Assembly (NCBI RefSeq): GCF_030410485.1
Contig: NZ_JAUHHC010000005.1
Coordinates: 124,001-188,000 of the forward strand
DNA: 64,000 bases
From: Roseateles violae
GTDB taxonomy: Bacteria > Pseudomonadota > Gammaproteobacteria > Burkholderiales > Burkholderiaceae_C
Direction of reading: 5' to 3'
The position numbers and the translations under genes were made by a program. Every line of letters starts with the position of its first letter. Positions within the stretch are counted from its first letter, which is position 1. The notes under the pieces were generated by a model, which saw only the letters and a program-made list of their open reading frames with translations, was not told the DNA's origin and did no database searches. Positions 1 to 7,483 of the stretch are shown one piece after another.

Positions 1-303
1 CAGGCGCGGACGGTCGAGGTGCTGGTGTTCGAGAGCTCGGCCGGCGGCGATCCGCGTCACGGCCCGCTGCCCGGCGCAGACATCGGCCTCTGGCTGGCGC
101 GGCACGGCCTGCGCGTCGAGGTCCGCCAGATGAGCACGGCGATGCCGGTCGGCGAGGCCCTGATCTCGCACGCGGTCGACGTCGAGGCGCAGCTGATCGT
201 CGCCGGCGGCTACGGCCACACGCGGCTGCGCGAGACGGTGCTCGGCGGCGTGACGCGCACGCTGCTGCGCAGCTCGCCGGTGCCGCTGCTGCTCGCGCAT
301 TGA
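1..303 (+). CDS. Universal stress protein, C-terminal part (cut by window edge)
   Basis: The reading frame is open to the left edge, so only the last 100 codons are visible. The tail has the layout of a UspA nucleotide-binding loop: a glycine pair, nine residues, then a second glycine pair near residues 75-90, followed by the hydrophobic final strand (VPLLLAH) typical of the family. A serine or threonine that usually follows the last glycine is replaced by glycine. UspA proteins are small cytoplasmic stress proteins, often ATP-binding. Two more family members lie just downstream on the other strand, so this is a stress-protein neighbourhood. The GTG at position 19 is an internal codon, not a proven start. 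Confidence 0.8.
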   Translation, partial: QARTVEVLVFESSAGGDPRHGPLPGADIGLWLARHGLRVEVRQMSTAMPVGEALISHAVDVEAQLIVAGGYGHTRLRETVLGGVTRTLLRSSPVPLLLAH

Positions 304-329
304 GCGGACGCTCGGCTGGAAACGCGCCG

Positions 330-926
330 ATGGACTCGCATCCTCGCAGGATCCTCATCATCGACGGCCATCCGGACGCCGAGCCCGGCCATCTCTGCCA
401 TGCGCTGGTCGGCGCCTATGCGGCCGGCGCCCGTGCGGCCGGCCATCAGCTCCGCATCGTCGAGCTGGCGCGGCTGGACTTCCCGCTGCTGCGCAGCCAG
501 CGCGACTGGGAGCGCGGCACCGTGCCCGCCGCGCTGCGGCCGGTGCAGCTGGACATCGCCTGGGCCGGCCATATCGTCTTCGTCTTCCCGCTCTGGCTCG
601 GCGACATGCCGGCGCTCTTGAAGGCCCTGCTCGAGCAGATCGCCCGGCCCGGCTTCGCGCTGGCCGGCAAGAACGCGCCCACGCCCGGCGCCAAGCTCCT
701 GCAAGGCCGCTCGGCGCGCGTCGTCGTCACCATGGGCATGCCGGCCCTGATCTACCGCTGGTACTTCCGCGCCCACAGCATCCGCTCGCTGGAGCGCAAC
801 ATCCTCGGCTTCGTCGGCTTCGCGCCGGTGCGCGAGACGCTGATCGGCGGCGTCGAATCGCTGGGCGCTGCCGGCGTCGAGCGCTGGCTCGCGCGCATGC
901 ACAAGCTCGGCGGCCTCGGCGCCTGA
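330..926 (+). CDS. Flavodoxin-fold NAD(P)H dehydrogenase (quinone) family protein
   Basis: This 198-residue protein opens with a hydrophobic beta strand followed by a phosphate-binding loop (ILIIDGHPDAE, residues 7-17), as in flavodoxin-like NAD(P)H:quinone oxidoreductases of the MdaB/KefF/YwrO type. A central FVFPLWLGDMPALLK segment matches the FMN-contacting region (family pattern FxFPxWWxxxPAxLK). Such enzymes move two electrons from NAD(P)H to quinones or other acceptors in the cytosol. I chose the ATG at 330 because it directly precedes the conserved N-terminal strand; the frame extends upstream to a TTG at 300 that overlaps the stop of the preceding stress gene. The natural acceptor cannot be told from sequence. 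Confidence 0.8.
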   Translation: MDSHPRRILIIDGHPDAEPGHLCHALVGAYAAGARAAGHQLRIVELARLDFPLLRSQRDWERGTVPAALRPVQLDIAWAGHIVFVFPLWLGDMPALLKALLEQIARPGFALAGKNAPTPGAKLLQGRSARVVVTMGMPALIYRWYFRAHSIRSLERNILGFVGFAPVRETLIGGVESLGAAGVERWLARMHKLGGLGA

Positions 927-939
927 ACGCGCGCCGGTC

Positions 940-1389
940 TCAGCGCACGACCAGCACCGGCAGCGTCGCCAGCGTCAGCACGCCCTGCGACTGGCTGCCG
1001 AGCAGGCCCGCCATGCGGCCGCCGAGGCCGTGCGAGGCGATCACGATCAGATCGCAGCCCTCGCGCTCGGCCAGGGCCACGATCTCGCGGCTGGGCGATT
1101 GCTCGCCGAGCACGACGCGCCGCTGGATGCGTGCATCGCCGCCGACGGCCCGTTCGATCGCCGCGTCGAGCAGGCGATGGCCTTCGGCGACGATCTCCTT
1201 CCGCAGCGCCTGCGCATCGGGCCGGTGGGCGAGCGCGGCCCGCAGATACTCGGGCAGGCCGTAGTCGCGCACGACCAGCAGCGCCGTCACCTTCGCCCCG
1301 CCGCCGACGCGCAGCGCCAGCGCGATCGCGCGGTCCGCCATCGGCGAGCCGTCGGTGGCCACCAGCACATGCTTGAAGACGCTGTTCAT
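940..1389 (-). CDS. Universal stress protein UspA family
   Basis: This 149-residue single-domain UspA protein starts with the typical strand and acidic loop (HVLVATDGSPMADRA) and ends with a nucleotide-binding loop (SHGLGGRMAGLLGS) and VLVV strand. The first glycine of the ATP motif (G-2x-G-9x-G-S/T) is alanine, while the last Gly-Ser is present, so ATP binding is plausible but not certain. An AGGAGG sits 8 nt upstream of the ATG at 1389; a GTG two codons earlier is only 2 nt from it and is disfavoured. It lies 19 bp downstream of a second usp gene on the same strand, probably in one transcript. Its exact role is unknown; the family responds to starvation, oxygen or energy stress. Confidence 0.88.
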   Translation of the reverse strand: MNSVFKHVLVATDGSPMADRAIALALRVGGGAKVTALLVVRDYGLPEYLRAALAHRPDAQALRKEIVAEGHRLLDAAIERAVGGDARIQRRVVLGEQSPSREIVALAEREGCDLIVIASHGLGGRMAGLLGSQSQGVLTLATLPVLVVR

Positions 1390-1408
1390 CGCCACCGCCT
1401 CCTCTGCG

Positions 1409-1831
1409 TCAACGGATCAAGAGCACCGGCACCTTGGTATTGGCCAGCAGGCGGGCCGACACCGAGCCGAGCAGCGCGCCGGTGAAGGCGCCATGGCCGT
1501 GCGAGCCCATCACAAGCAGCTCGGGATCCTCCTCCTCGACCAGGCGCGCCAGCACATCGCCGGGGTAGCCGACCGCATGGCGCTCGCGCAGCGCCCAGCC
1601 CTGCAGGCGGGCGAACTCGCGCACCGGGCCCAACACCTTCTCGCCCTCGTCCGCGAAGTATTGCTGCAGCACCTCGGCGGGCAGATGGCGCGCCGCATGC
1701 GGCGGCAGATCGGCCGTCACGTTCAGCGCGACGAACTCGTTGTCCTGGCCCACCAGTTCCTCGTGGGCGGCGATATAGGCCAGCATGCGCTTGGTATAGC
1801 TGCTGCCATCGACCGCGAGAACGATCTTCAT
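1409..1831 (-). CDS. Universal stress protein UspA family
   Basis: This 140-residue UspA protein has an intact ATP-binding signature (GSHGHGAFTGALLGS) near its C-terminus and the N-terminal IVLAVDGSSY strand-loop. The ATG at 1831 is preceded by AGAGGAG at proper distance, which decides it over an in-frame start 12 codons upstream. It is the first gene of a two-gene usp unit, followed by the copy at 940-1389. The two paralogues differ in the first glycine of the loop, so one probably binds ATP better than the other. Tandem usp genes are common in anaerobiosis or redox regulons of Burkholderiales, but I saw no FNR-type site here. Confidence 0.9.
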   Translation of the reverse strand: MKIVLAVDGSSYTKRMLAYIAAHEELVGQDNEFVALNVTADLPPHAARHLPAEVLQQYFADEGEKVLGPVREFARLQGWALRERHAVGYPGDVLARLVEEEDPELLVMGSHGHGAFTGALLGSVSARLLANTKVPVLLIR

Positions 1832-1953
1832 GACTCCTCTTTTCATCGTGACCGGCGATGCAGCCATCTTGCCCCCCGTGGCGGCGGCCGCGCTTGCGCT
1901 GGATCAAGGGCCGCCACCCCCTCGGCGCCCAGGGTCGTCAGGCGCGGGTTCAC

Positions 1954-2331
1954 TCACCGCTGCTCGAGCCGGAAGCGCAGCACCAAGGGCGCCGCAGCCT
2001 TGTTCGTCCACATCCAGCAGAAGTCCTGCTTCAGCGCCGCCGTCAAGAGGCCCTCGTCGCGCGCGATCTGCGCCTTCTGGGCCGGGAAGCGGACCTCGCT
2101 GCCCTCGTGATAGTGGATGTTGAAGTCCAGCGGGCCGGCCGCCTCGAAGGACCAGGCGACCCGGCCGCCTTCCGGCAGCTTTTCGCAAACCTCGAGGAAC
2201 TGCCCCGGCGCGATGCCTATCTCCCGGCCGAAGCGGCCTGCCGCATCCCACTGGACCGGCACGATCTCCGCGCCGGCGAATCGCGGGAGCGCGAGCAGCG
2301 CGGCGGCAAGGAGCGGGCGTGCTCGTTTCAT
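1954..2331 (-). CDS. Small exported protein of unknown function
   Basis: This 125-residue protein has a clear Sec signal peptide (basic MKRAR, then an Ala/Leu core ending near AGA at residues 20-22). The mature part of about 105 residues looks all-beta, with WSFEAAGPLDFNIHYHEG and a terminal APLVLRFRLE strand; this layout resembles GOLD/p24-like beta-sandwich domains of bacterial periplasmic proteins. Two cysteines could form a disulfide. I know no function for it. It diverges from the copper-type promoter at 2382, with only 50 bp between the start codons and that site, so it could share the regulatory region, but no operator for the minus direction is visible. Confidence 0.7.
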   Translation of the reverse strand: MKRARPLLAAALLALPRFAGAEIVPVQWDAAGRFGREIGIAPGQFLEVCEKLPEGGRVAWSFEAAGPLDFNIHYHEGSEVRFPAQKAQIARDEGLLTAALKQDFCWMWTNKAAAPLVLRFRLEQR

Positions 2332-2381
2332 GCCCTCAATATAGGCCCGCCGGCCCGATCTCGAAGCGAGGTGTGACCCGC

Positions 2382-2412
2382 TTGACCTTGTCACGGCGGC
2401 AAGGTTTAAGCT
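2382..2412 (+). promoter_or_regulatory. CueR/MerR-type copper-responsive promoter
   Basis: A -35 box TTGACC (2382-2387) overlaps a perfect dyad ACCTTG-N9-CAAGGT (2385-2405). It is followed by TAAGCT (2407-2412) as -10, giving the overlong 19-bp spacer that MerR-family activators such as CueR need. Length and geometry match the E. coli copA promoter base for base outside the dyad centre. It points into the broken copper genes starting at 2433. No cueR-like gene is in the window, so the regulator must be elsewhere. Confidence 0.8.
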
Positions 2413-2432
2413 GGTTTTTGGAAGTACAGCTC

Positions 2433-2820
2433 ATGAAGAACCCTCTGCATCGATGGCCCTGGGAGGCGCTGCCCGGGGCCCTGCCGCTCTGCCCGGCCTT
2501 TGTCCATGGCGACGAGGCCCATGCGGCGCCGCGTTGCTTCGACGCCGCTAAGATCGAAGTCACCGATTTCGGCCAGGCCGGCGATCCGGCCAAGGCGACG
2601 CGGACGATCCGGGTCGAGACGGCCGACACGATGCGCTTCACGCCGGCCGAGATCACGGTCCGGCTCGTCGCGAGCAAGCAGGGCAAGGTCCTGCACGAGC
2701 TGGTGCTGGGCGGCCCCGAGGAATTGAAGCAGCATGCCGAGATGATGAAGAAGTTCCCCGGCATGGAGCATGAGGAGCCGCATATGGTCCACGTCAAGCC
2801 GGGCCGCAGCGGCGCGATCG
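2433..2820 (+). pseudogene. Cupredoxin family protein (CopI-like), truncated
   Basis: The frame encodes the N-terminal two thirds of a periplasmic cupredoxin: a leader ending in HGDEAHA, then TRTIRVETADTMRFTPAEI, then VLHELVLGGPEELKQHAEMM and a Met/His-rich KFPGMEHEEPHMVHVKPG stretch. Homology stops at GRSGAI near 2818. The family continues with a strand and the C-x3-PGH-x3-GM copper-binding loop, which is absent. Instead the frame runs about 52 codons into inverted DUF411 sequence to a stop at 2976-2978. A further loss of roughly six codons, between two Val-Arg pairs of the usual ITVR-QGETVR repeat, is likely near 2660. The signal peptide is also poorly hydrophobic. The protein could not bind type-1 copper, so I call it a pseudogene. 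Confidence 0.75.
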
Positions 2821-2948
2821 ATCACATAGCCGGCGACCAGGGCGGAGTGGCAGCTGCCGAAGTCGTCCGGCATGCCGTAGCGCTTGCGCACGGCCGTCGT
2901 GTCGCCGACCTCATGGACCTTGACTGTGAAGCCCGCGGCGCGCAGATG
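2820..2948 (-). pseudogene. DUF411 metal-binding protein, central fragment, inverted
   Basis: On the minus strand this stretch reads as the middle of a DUF411 protein: HLRAAGFTVKVHEV followed by RKRYGMPDDFGSCHSALVAG and YVID. The conserved Cys-His pair (GSCHSALV) is present. It has neither the N-terminal signal peptide and CGCC-type motif nor its C-terminus on this strand. The C-terminus follows at 2951-3124 on the opposite strand, so this 0.13 kb block has been flipped. DUF411 proteins are small periplasmic proteins found in copper and metal resistance loci. The left junction falls in CGATCGATC, a self-complementary sequence. Confidence 0.8.
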
Positions 2949-2950
2949 GA

Positions 2951-3124
2951 ATGGAGCTCAAGCGCCTGCTGGCCCTGAAGCCGGCCGCCATCGGCCTGGC
3001 CGTGCCGGGCATGCCGGTCGGCTCGCCCGGCATGGAGGTCGGCGCGCGCAAGGATCCCTACACGGTGCTGCTGATCGACAAGCGCGGCCGCGACTCGGTG
3101 TTCGCCCGCTATCCCAAGACCTAA
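2951..3124 (+). pseudogene. DUF411 protein, C-terminal fragment
   Basis: From the ATG at 2951 to TAA at 3122-3124, 57 codons match the C-terminal part of DUF411 proteins: ELKRLLALKPAAIGLAVPGM, then GSPGMEVGARKDPYTVLLID. This family part normally follows GYVIEGHVPA directly. Here that preceding part lies upstream in reverse orientation (2820-2948) and about six codons are missing between them. The fragment alone lacks the signal peptide and the Cys-His motif. It is in a different frame from the cupredoxin remnant, and no ribosome binding site precedes the ATG, so it is a remnant rather than a short gene. Confidence 0.8.
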
Positions 3125-3140
3125 AAGCTCCAGCACCCCT

Positions 3141-3456
3141 ATGAATCGCGTTCGAGTCCTGCTCGCCAGCCTGCTGACGTCCCTGGCGCTCGGCGCCCAT
3201 GCCCAGACGGCCCAGACGCCGCCCGCCGCAGCGGCGCAAAGCGAGGGCGAGGTGCGCAAGATCGACAAGGCCCAGGGCAAGCTGACGGCTGCGTCACGGG
3301 CCGCTGCAGAACCCGGACATGCCGGCGATGACCATGGTCTTCAAGGCCGCGGACCCGAAGCTGCTCGACGGCCTCAAGCAAGGCGACAAGGTCCGCTTCA
3401 GGGCCGAGGCGCAGAACGGCGTCTTCACCGTGACGGCCATCGAGACCGCCCCGTAG
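3141..3456 (+). pseudogene. CusF-like periplasmic copper-binding protein, frameshifted
   Basis: The first half encodes a signal peptide (MNRVRVLLASLLTSLALGAHA) and the start of a CusF-type domain (GEVRKIDKAQGKLT). At 3287-3288 one extra G breaks the frame. Dropping it restores LRHGPLQNPDMPAMTMVFKA, then DPKLLDGLKQGDKVRFRAEA and a stop at 3454-3456. The restored part contains the methionine pair and aromatic neighbours used by CusF-like proteins to bind Cu(I) (MPAMTMVF). Restored length is about 104 residues, normal for exported CusF-like chaperones. In the sequence as given the frame runs on to 3500 with unrelated residues. A one-base sequencing error cannot be excluded, but the two upstream copper genes are also broken. 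Confidence 0.8.
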
Positions 3457-3484
3457 ACCAGATCGGCAGCAGCTGCGCGGCGGC

Positions 3485-3775
3485 TCAGACCTGCAGCTGA
3501 TAGACCTCGGCCGCCGCCCGTTCCTCGGCGCTGTGGCCGGCCAGGGCCCGGTCCCATTCGGCGCCAGCCGCACCGCGCGTCGCGCTGAGGCCGCTGATCA
3601 TCGAGGCGGTCTCCTCGGTGCTGGCGTCGAACTCGGCGATCTGCTCGCGCGTCTCGAGGAAGAGCCGCGCCACCGTGTAGCCGCCCGAGTCGATCACGAC
3701 CAGCCAGCGGGCCGGCTGTCGCAGCAGCGTCTGCTTGTGCTTGGACGGCGACTCCATCCCGAATCCCTGACCCAT
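3485..3775 (-). CDS. Conserved hypothetical small cytoplasmic protein
   Basis: This 96-residue protein has no signal peptide or membrane segment. A hydrophobic strand followed by GGYTVARLFLETREQ (residues 26-46) and an acidic helical second half (EFDASTEETASMI) are its main features. Start at ATG 3775 with GAGGTG upstream. I do not recognise a function; short proteins of this sort with an AR-F-x-TREQ segment occur as uncharacterised genes in Burkholderiales. Its stop is 28 bp from the end of the CusF-like remnant, convergent with it. It is followed on the same strand by nothing that suggests an operon. Confidence 0.6.
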   Translation of the reverse strand: MGQGFGMESPSKHKQTLLRQPARWLVVIDSGGYTVARLFLETREQIAEFDASTEETASMISGLSATRGAAGAEWDRALAGHSAEERAAAEVYQLQV

Positions 3776-3867
3776 CTGGCACCTCGCTCGCTAATGGCCC
3801 CCGGACCGCTGCAAGCCTAGCATCGCGCGGGCCGGCTGTCGCGCCCGCCGGCCGCCGACGGGCTCGA

Positions 3868-4692
3868 TCAATCCTGCCAGTCGCCCGCCTGGATCGCCGC
3901 GACGATGGCGCGCCCGCTCTCGACCAGCAGCGGCGCGAATTCCTCGTGCAGCAGCGCCCCCTGCAAGCGAGCCGCCGGCCCGCCTATGGTCAGCGCCAGC
4001 GGCTCGCGGCCGTCGCCGATATCGATGCCGACGCCGATGGCGGCGATCTCGCTTTCCCATTCCGATTCCGAGCCCGCATAGCCGCGCCGCGCATAGTCGG
4101 CCTCGGCGCGCTGCAGGCCGGCCAGGCGCTGCGGCCAGCGCGCCGGATCCTGGGCCTGCAGCTTCTCGCCGACCAGGGCCCGCAGGCCCGGGGTCGCGCT
4201 GCACCAGAGCGCGCGGCCCATCGCCGTCTCGGCCAGCGGCAGCCGCGTGCCGACGTCCAGGCCCAGGATCAGCCGCGCCGTGCTGCGGCAATGCGCCACA
4301 TAGACCATCGAAGCCTCGTGCCGCACGCCCAGCGAGACGGCCGACTGCGTGCGCTCGGCCAGGCGCTCCATCAGCGGGCGCGCGATGCGGCCGATCTCGA
4401 AGTTCGTCAGCACGCTGAAACCCAGCGCCAGCACGGCCGGGCTCAGCGCGTATTCGCCGCTGGCGGCGCGATGGCGCAGATAGCCGAGGCTGGCCAGGGT
4501 GAAGCTCAGTCGCGACACGGTCGCATGCGGCAGGCCGCTGCGCCGCACCAGCTCCTGGTGCGCGAGCCAGCGGTCCTGCGGCCGGAAGCAACGCAGCAGT
4601 TCCAGCCCGCGCGCCAGCGCGGTGACGAAGCGCCGGTCCTGCGCAGCCGGCTCGCTGGCCGCCGCGCTGGCCGGTTGGCGGGTCCGCCCCAT
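3868..4692 (-). CDS. IclR family transcriptional regulator
   Basis: This 274-residue protein has the IclR two-domain layout: an N-terminal winged helix-turn-helix (residues 20-85, ARGLELLRCF, then LPHATVSRLSFTLASLGYLR) and a C-terminal GAF-like effector domain with SLGVRHEASMVYVAHC, LPLAETAMGRALWC and a terminal GALLHEEFAPLL helix. It diverges from the DUF6351/CoA-ligase operon starting at 4968. A TTCTG-N5-CGGAA palindrome lies 14 bp upstream of its start and an almost identical perfect one lies in front of the operon, so I infer it controls both. IclR proteins of this kind usually sense an aromatic or organic acid; the effector is not predictable here. Confidence 0.92.
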   Translation of the reverse strand: MGRTRQPASAAASEPAAQDRRFVTALARGLELLRCFRPQDRWLAHQELVRRSGLPHATVSRLSFTLASLGYLRHRAASGEYALSPAVLALGFSVLTNFEIGRIARPLMERLAERTQSAVSLGVRHEASMVYVAHCRSTARLILGLDVGTRLPLAETAMGRALWCSATPGLRALVGEKLQAQDPARWPQRLAGLQRAEADYARRGYAGSESEWESEIAAIGVGIDIGDGREPLALTIGGPAARLQGALLHEEFAPLLVESGRAIVAAIQAGDWQD

Positions 4693-4705
4693 GGCTCTTC
4701 CTTTT

Positions 4706-4720
4706 TTCTGCTAAGCGGAA
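4706..4720. promoter_or_regulatory. Putative IclR operator, regulator side
   Basis: TTCTG-CTAAG-CGGAA is an imperfect inverted repeat with one mismatch, flanked by T-rich and AT-rich bases. It lies 14 bp upstream of the iclR-type start codon and shares the TTCCG-N5-CGGAA consensus with the site at 4826-4844. Probably used for autoregulation. Confidence 0.6.
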
Positions 4721-4779
4721 TATAGCGAGATTCGGTGCCGTTCGCGCACGCCGCCGATGCTCGCAATCCCTTTGTCTCG

Positions 4780-4808
4780 TTTACAGCGGCGAAGCGGCTG
4801 CGTAGACT
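4780..4808 (+). promoter_or_regulatory. Sigma-70-type promoter for the DUF6351 operon
   Basis: TTTACA (4780-4785) and TAGACT (4803-4808) are separated by exactly 17 bp. Transcription would start near 4815, leaving a 150-nt leader before the ATG at 4968. The perfect palindrome at 4826-4844 would then sit just downstream of the start point, a position suited to repression. Both boxes differ from consensus by one or two bases. Confidence 0.5.
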
Positions 4809-4825
4809 GGTCCACGTCGATTTCG

Positions 4826-4844
4826 TATTCCGTTCAGCGGAATA
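4826..4844. promoter_or_regulatory. Putative IclR operator, operon side
   Basis: TATTCCG-TTCAG-CGGAATA is a perfect inverted repeat with 7-bp arms and a 5-bp centre. Its core matches the operator-like site in front of the IclR gene at 4706-4720. The rest of the 275-bp divergent spacer shows no other strong signal except the promoter at 4780-4808. Confidence 0.65.
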
Positions 4845-4967
4845 TCAGAAAGCAGTTGGGGCCAGGAAGAAGTCAACGGAGCGTCGAAACCGACAGCCTG
4901 CAGCTTCCGGCGACCGCGGCTTGCGCGGCGGCCGGGGCGGACTCACCCATAACGACGGAGACAAGCA

Positions 4968-7418
4968 ATGACGCGATTGCATGTTTTGCACCGGCTGCAT
5001 GGCCGGCCCGGCGCCTGCCTCGCCCTGGCGGCCAGCACCGTGCTGTTGGCCGCCTGCGGCAGCGACGACGAACCGAAGCCGGTACTCGAGATCAAGACCC
5101 TGTCCAACCGCGCCGACCTGGTCAGCGACGGCGATGTGCTGGTGCAATTGATCCTGCCCGCCGGCGCGACGACGGCCGGCCTGAAGGCCGACATCAACGG
5201 TAGCGACATCACGAGCGCCTTCGCCACCCGCGCCGACGGCCGCATCACCGGCCTGGTCAGCGGCATGAAGGTCGGCGCGAATGTGCTGACCGTCAGCGGC
5301 GACGATGTCAGCACGACCGCGCTGACGATCACCAACCACGATCGCGGCGGCCCGGTCTACAGCGGCAGTCAACCGACGCCCTTCGTCTGCGCGACGCCGA
5401 CACCGCAGGGCGCGACCGCCTCGCTGCCGGCCACCAATGCCAGCGGCCTGACGACGACGGCCAGCGACGGCAAGTGCAATATCGCCACCGAGTACAAGCT
5501 CTACTACAAGACCACCGCGGCCGGCTGCAGCTTCGCGCTGCCGGACCCGAGCCCGGCGGTCGCCTTCACCGCGACCACCCCGCCGACGACGGCGACGCCG
5601 CCGGCCAACCCCTGCTTCAAGCCCTATACCGTGGGCGGCAGCACGCCGGCCGACCTGGCGACGACGACCACCGACGCCGGCCAGACCCTGCCCTATATCG
5701 TGCGCGTCGAGCGCGGCACGATGAACCGCGGCATCTATGACATCGCCGTGCTGTTCGACCCGGCCAAGCCCTGGAGCGCCGTCGCGCCGCAGGCGCAGTG
5801 GAACGGCAAGGTCCAGTACAACTTCGGCGCCAGCACCGGCCAGCCGCGCCGCCAGGCCCGGCCGGCCACCGCCTGGACCGACGACCGCGCCTTGTCCAGG
5901 GGCTATATGGTCGTCAACAACAGCATGACCGACTCGCTGCAGAACTCGAACCGGGTGATGATGAGCGAGACGGTGATGATGATGAAGGAGCACATCAGCG
6001 ACCAGTACGGCGCGATCAGGTTCACCGTCGGCAACGGCTGCTCGGGCGGCTCGATCAACAGCAATATGAACGCCTCGATCAACCCCGGTCTGCTGGACGG
6101 CATCACCGTCTCCTGCACCTTCCCCGATTCGGAGACGGTGACGATGGAGGTGGCCGACTGCGTCGCCCTGGTCGAGGCCTATCAGAAGCCGCAGTGGCTG
6201 GCCCTGATGACGGGCCAGACTCCGGCCCAGGTCAATGCGCGCAAGGCGGCGATCAACGGCCATATGGACCAGAGCGCCTGCCATGGCTGGTACAACTTCT
6301 TCGGCAGCAATTCCAAGGCCGGCGTCTACTTCCAGCGCACCGTGCCGGCGGCCAATAACGACAGCGGCGTGATCGTGCAGTCGCCGACGGCCACCAACAA
6401 CTGCCAGCTGCCGGCCGCCCTGGTCTACGACCCGGTGACGAATCCGGGCGGCGCGCGCTGCAATGCCTGGTCCTGGGCCGAATCGATCTGGGGCAAGGCC
6501 ACCGGCAGCCCGGCCGCGCGCGACACGCGCGACAACACCGGCGTGCAGTATGGGCTGAAGGCGCTCCAGTCCGGCGCCATCAGCGGCGAGGAGTTCGTCA
6601 CCTTGAACGAGATCGTCGGCGGCGCCGACCGCGACACCAACCCGACCGCCGCCCGCAGCGTCGCCGATGCCGAGGCGCTGAACATCGCCTACCGCGCCGG
6701 CATCGTGATGAGCGGCGCCAACCTGGCCAAGACCGCCGTCATCGACATGCGCGGCTACGACGACTCGCTGATCAATGTGCCGCCCGGCTTCGCCGGCATC
6801 CCGGCCGCCTCGCTGCAGGGCGTGGCGCTGTTCGGCATTCACCAGCAATGGCGCAGCTTCTCGATCCGCGACCGGCTGGACCGCGATGGCGGCGGCCATG
6901 GCAACCAGGCGATCTGGCGCTTCGGCCGCAGCGGCTTCTCGCCCTCGGCCACGATGGCGACCGAGGCCTTCACGACCATGGACAGCTGGCTGACCGCCCT
7001 GAAGGCCGACAGCAGCAGCGCCAGCCTGGAGCAGAAGATCCGCAACACGCGGCCGGCGGCGGCGGGCGACTACTGCCTGCTCAGCAGCGACGCGGCACAG
7101 TCGACCAAGGTGACGAACGCCGCGAGCTGCGATGCCGATCCCTATCTGGCGCCGCGCAGCTCGCCGCGCCAGGTCGCCGGCGGCCCGCGCAGCGAGGACA
7201 TCCTCAAGTGCCAGCTGAAGCCGGTCGACGCCAACGACTATGGCGGCAAGCTCGGCGCCGCCCAGCTGGCGCGGCTGAATGCGGTCTTCCCCGGCGGCGT
7301 CTGCGACTGGAGCAAGCCCGGCGTCGGCCAGCAGGCGGCCGCCGGCCCGCTGAGCTTCGAGGCCGGCCCCGGCGGCCAGCCCTTCCCGCCCGCGCCGGTT
7401 TCGCGCGCCAAGCAGTAG
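4968..7418 (+). CDS. DUF6351 family lipoprotein, probable esterase-like hydrolase
   Basis: This 816-residue protein has a lipoprotein signal (LLAAC, Cys30), so it is likely anchored in the outer or inner membrane facing the periplasm. A Ser/Thr-Pro-rich linker follows, and the central region has VGNGCSGGSINSNMNA near residues 354-369. The GCSGG (Ser359) fits a GxSxG nucleophile elbow of an alpha/beta hydrolase. Later segments (MRGYDDSLINVPP, then a Gly-rich HGNQAIWRFG) are conserved in DUF6351 proteins. Fifteen or so cysteines suggest disulfides. It opens an operon with two CoA ligases and two Bug receptors, which points to hydrolysis of an external ester whose acid is then activated. GGAGAC precedes the ATG. 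The substrate is unknown. Confidence 0.8.
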   Translation: MTRLHVLHRLHGRPGACLALAASTVLLAACGSDDEPKPVLEIKTLSNRADLVSDGDVLVQLILPAGATTAGLKADINGSDITSAFATRADGRITGLVSGMKVGANVLTVSGDDVSTTALTITNHDRGGPVYSGSQPTPFVCATPTPQGATASLPATNASGLTTTASDGKCNIATEYKLYYKTTAAGCSFALPDPSPAVAFTATTPPTTATPPANPCFKPYTVGGSTPADLATTTTDAGQTLPYIVRVERGTMNRGIYDIAVLFDPAKPWSAVAPQAQWNGKVQYNFGASTGQPRRQARPATAWTDDRALSRGYMVVNNSMTDSLQNSNRVMMSETVMMMKEHISDQYGAIRFTVGNGCSGGSINSNMNASINPGLLDGITVSCTFPDSETVTMEVADCVALVEAYQKPQWLALMTGQTPAQVNARKAAINGHMDQSACHGWYNFFGSNSKAGVYFQRTVPAANNDSGVIVQSPTATNNCQLPAALVYDPVTNPGGARCNAWSWAESIWGKATGSPAARDTRDNTGVQYGLKALQSGAISGEEFVTLNEIVGGADRDTNPTAARSVADAEALNIAYRAGIVMSGANLAKTAVIDMRGYDDSLINVPPGFAGIPAASLQGVALFGIHQQWRSFSIRDRLDRDGGGHGNQAIWRFGRSGFSPSATMATEAFTTMDSWLTALKADSSSASLEQKIRNTRPAAAGDYCLLSSDAAQSTKVTNAASCDADPYLAPRSSPRQVAGGPRSEDILKCQLKPVDANDYGGKLGAAQLARLNAVFPGGVCDWSKPGVGQQAAAGPLSFEAGPGGQPFPPAPVSRAKQ

Positions 7419-7483
7419 AGTGAAGTGAAGTAAAGAAAGCCCTGCCGCGCCGCCCCCCGAAGGCGGCCGGCAGGCTCCCTGCG

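Noticed and set aside
2319-2978. Intact 182-codon copper protein starting at 2433
   Set aside because: Only the first part matches cupredoxins. The remainder is antisense DUF411 sequence, so it is treated as a truncated pseudogene.
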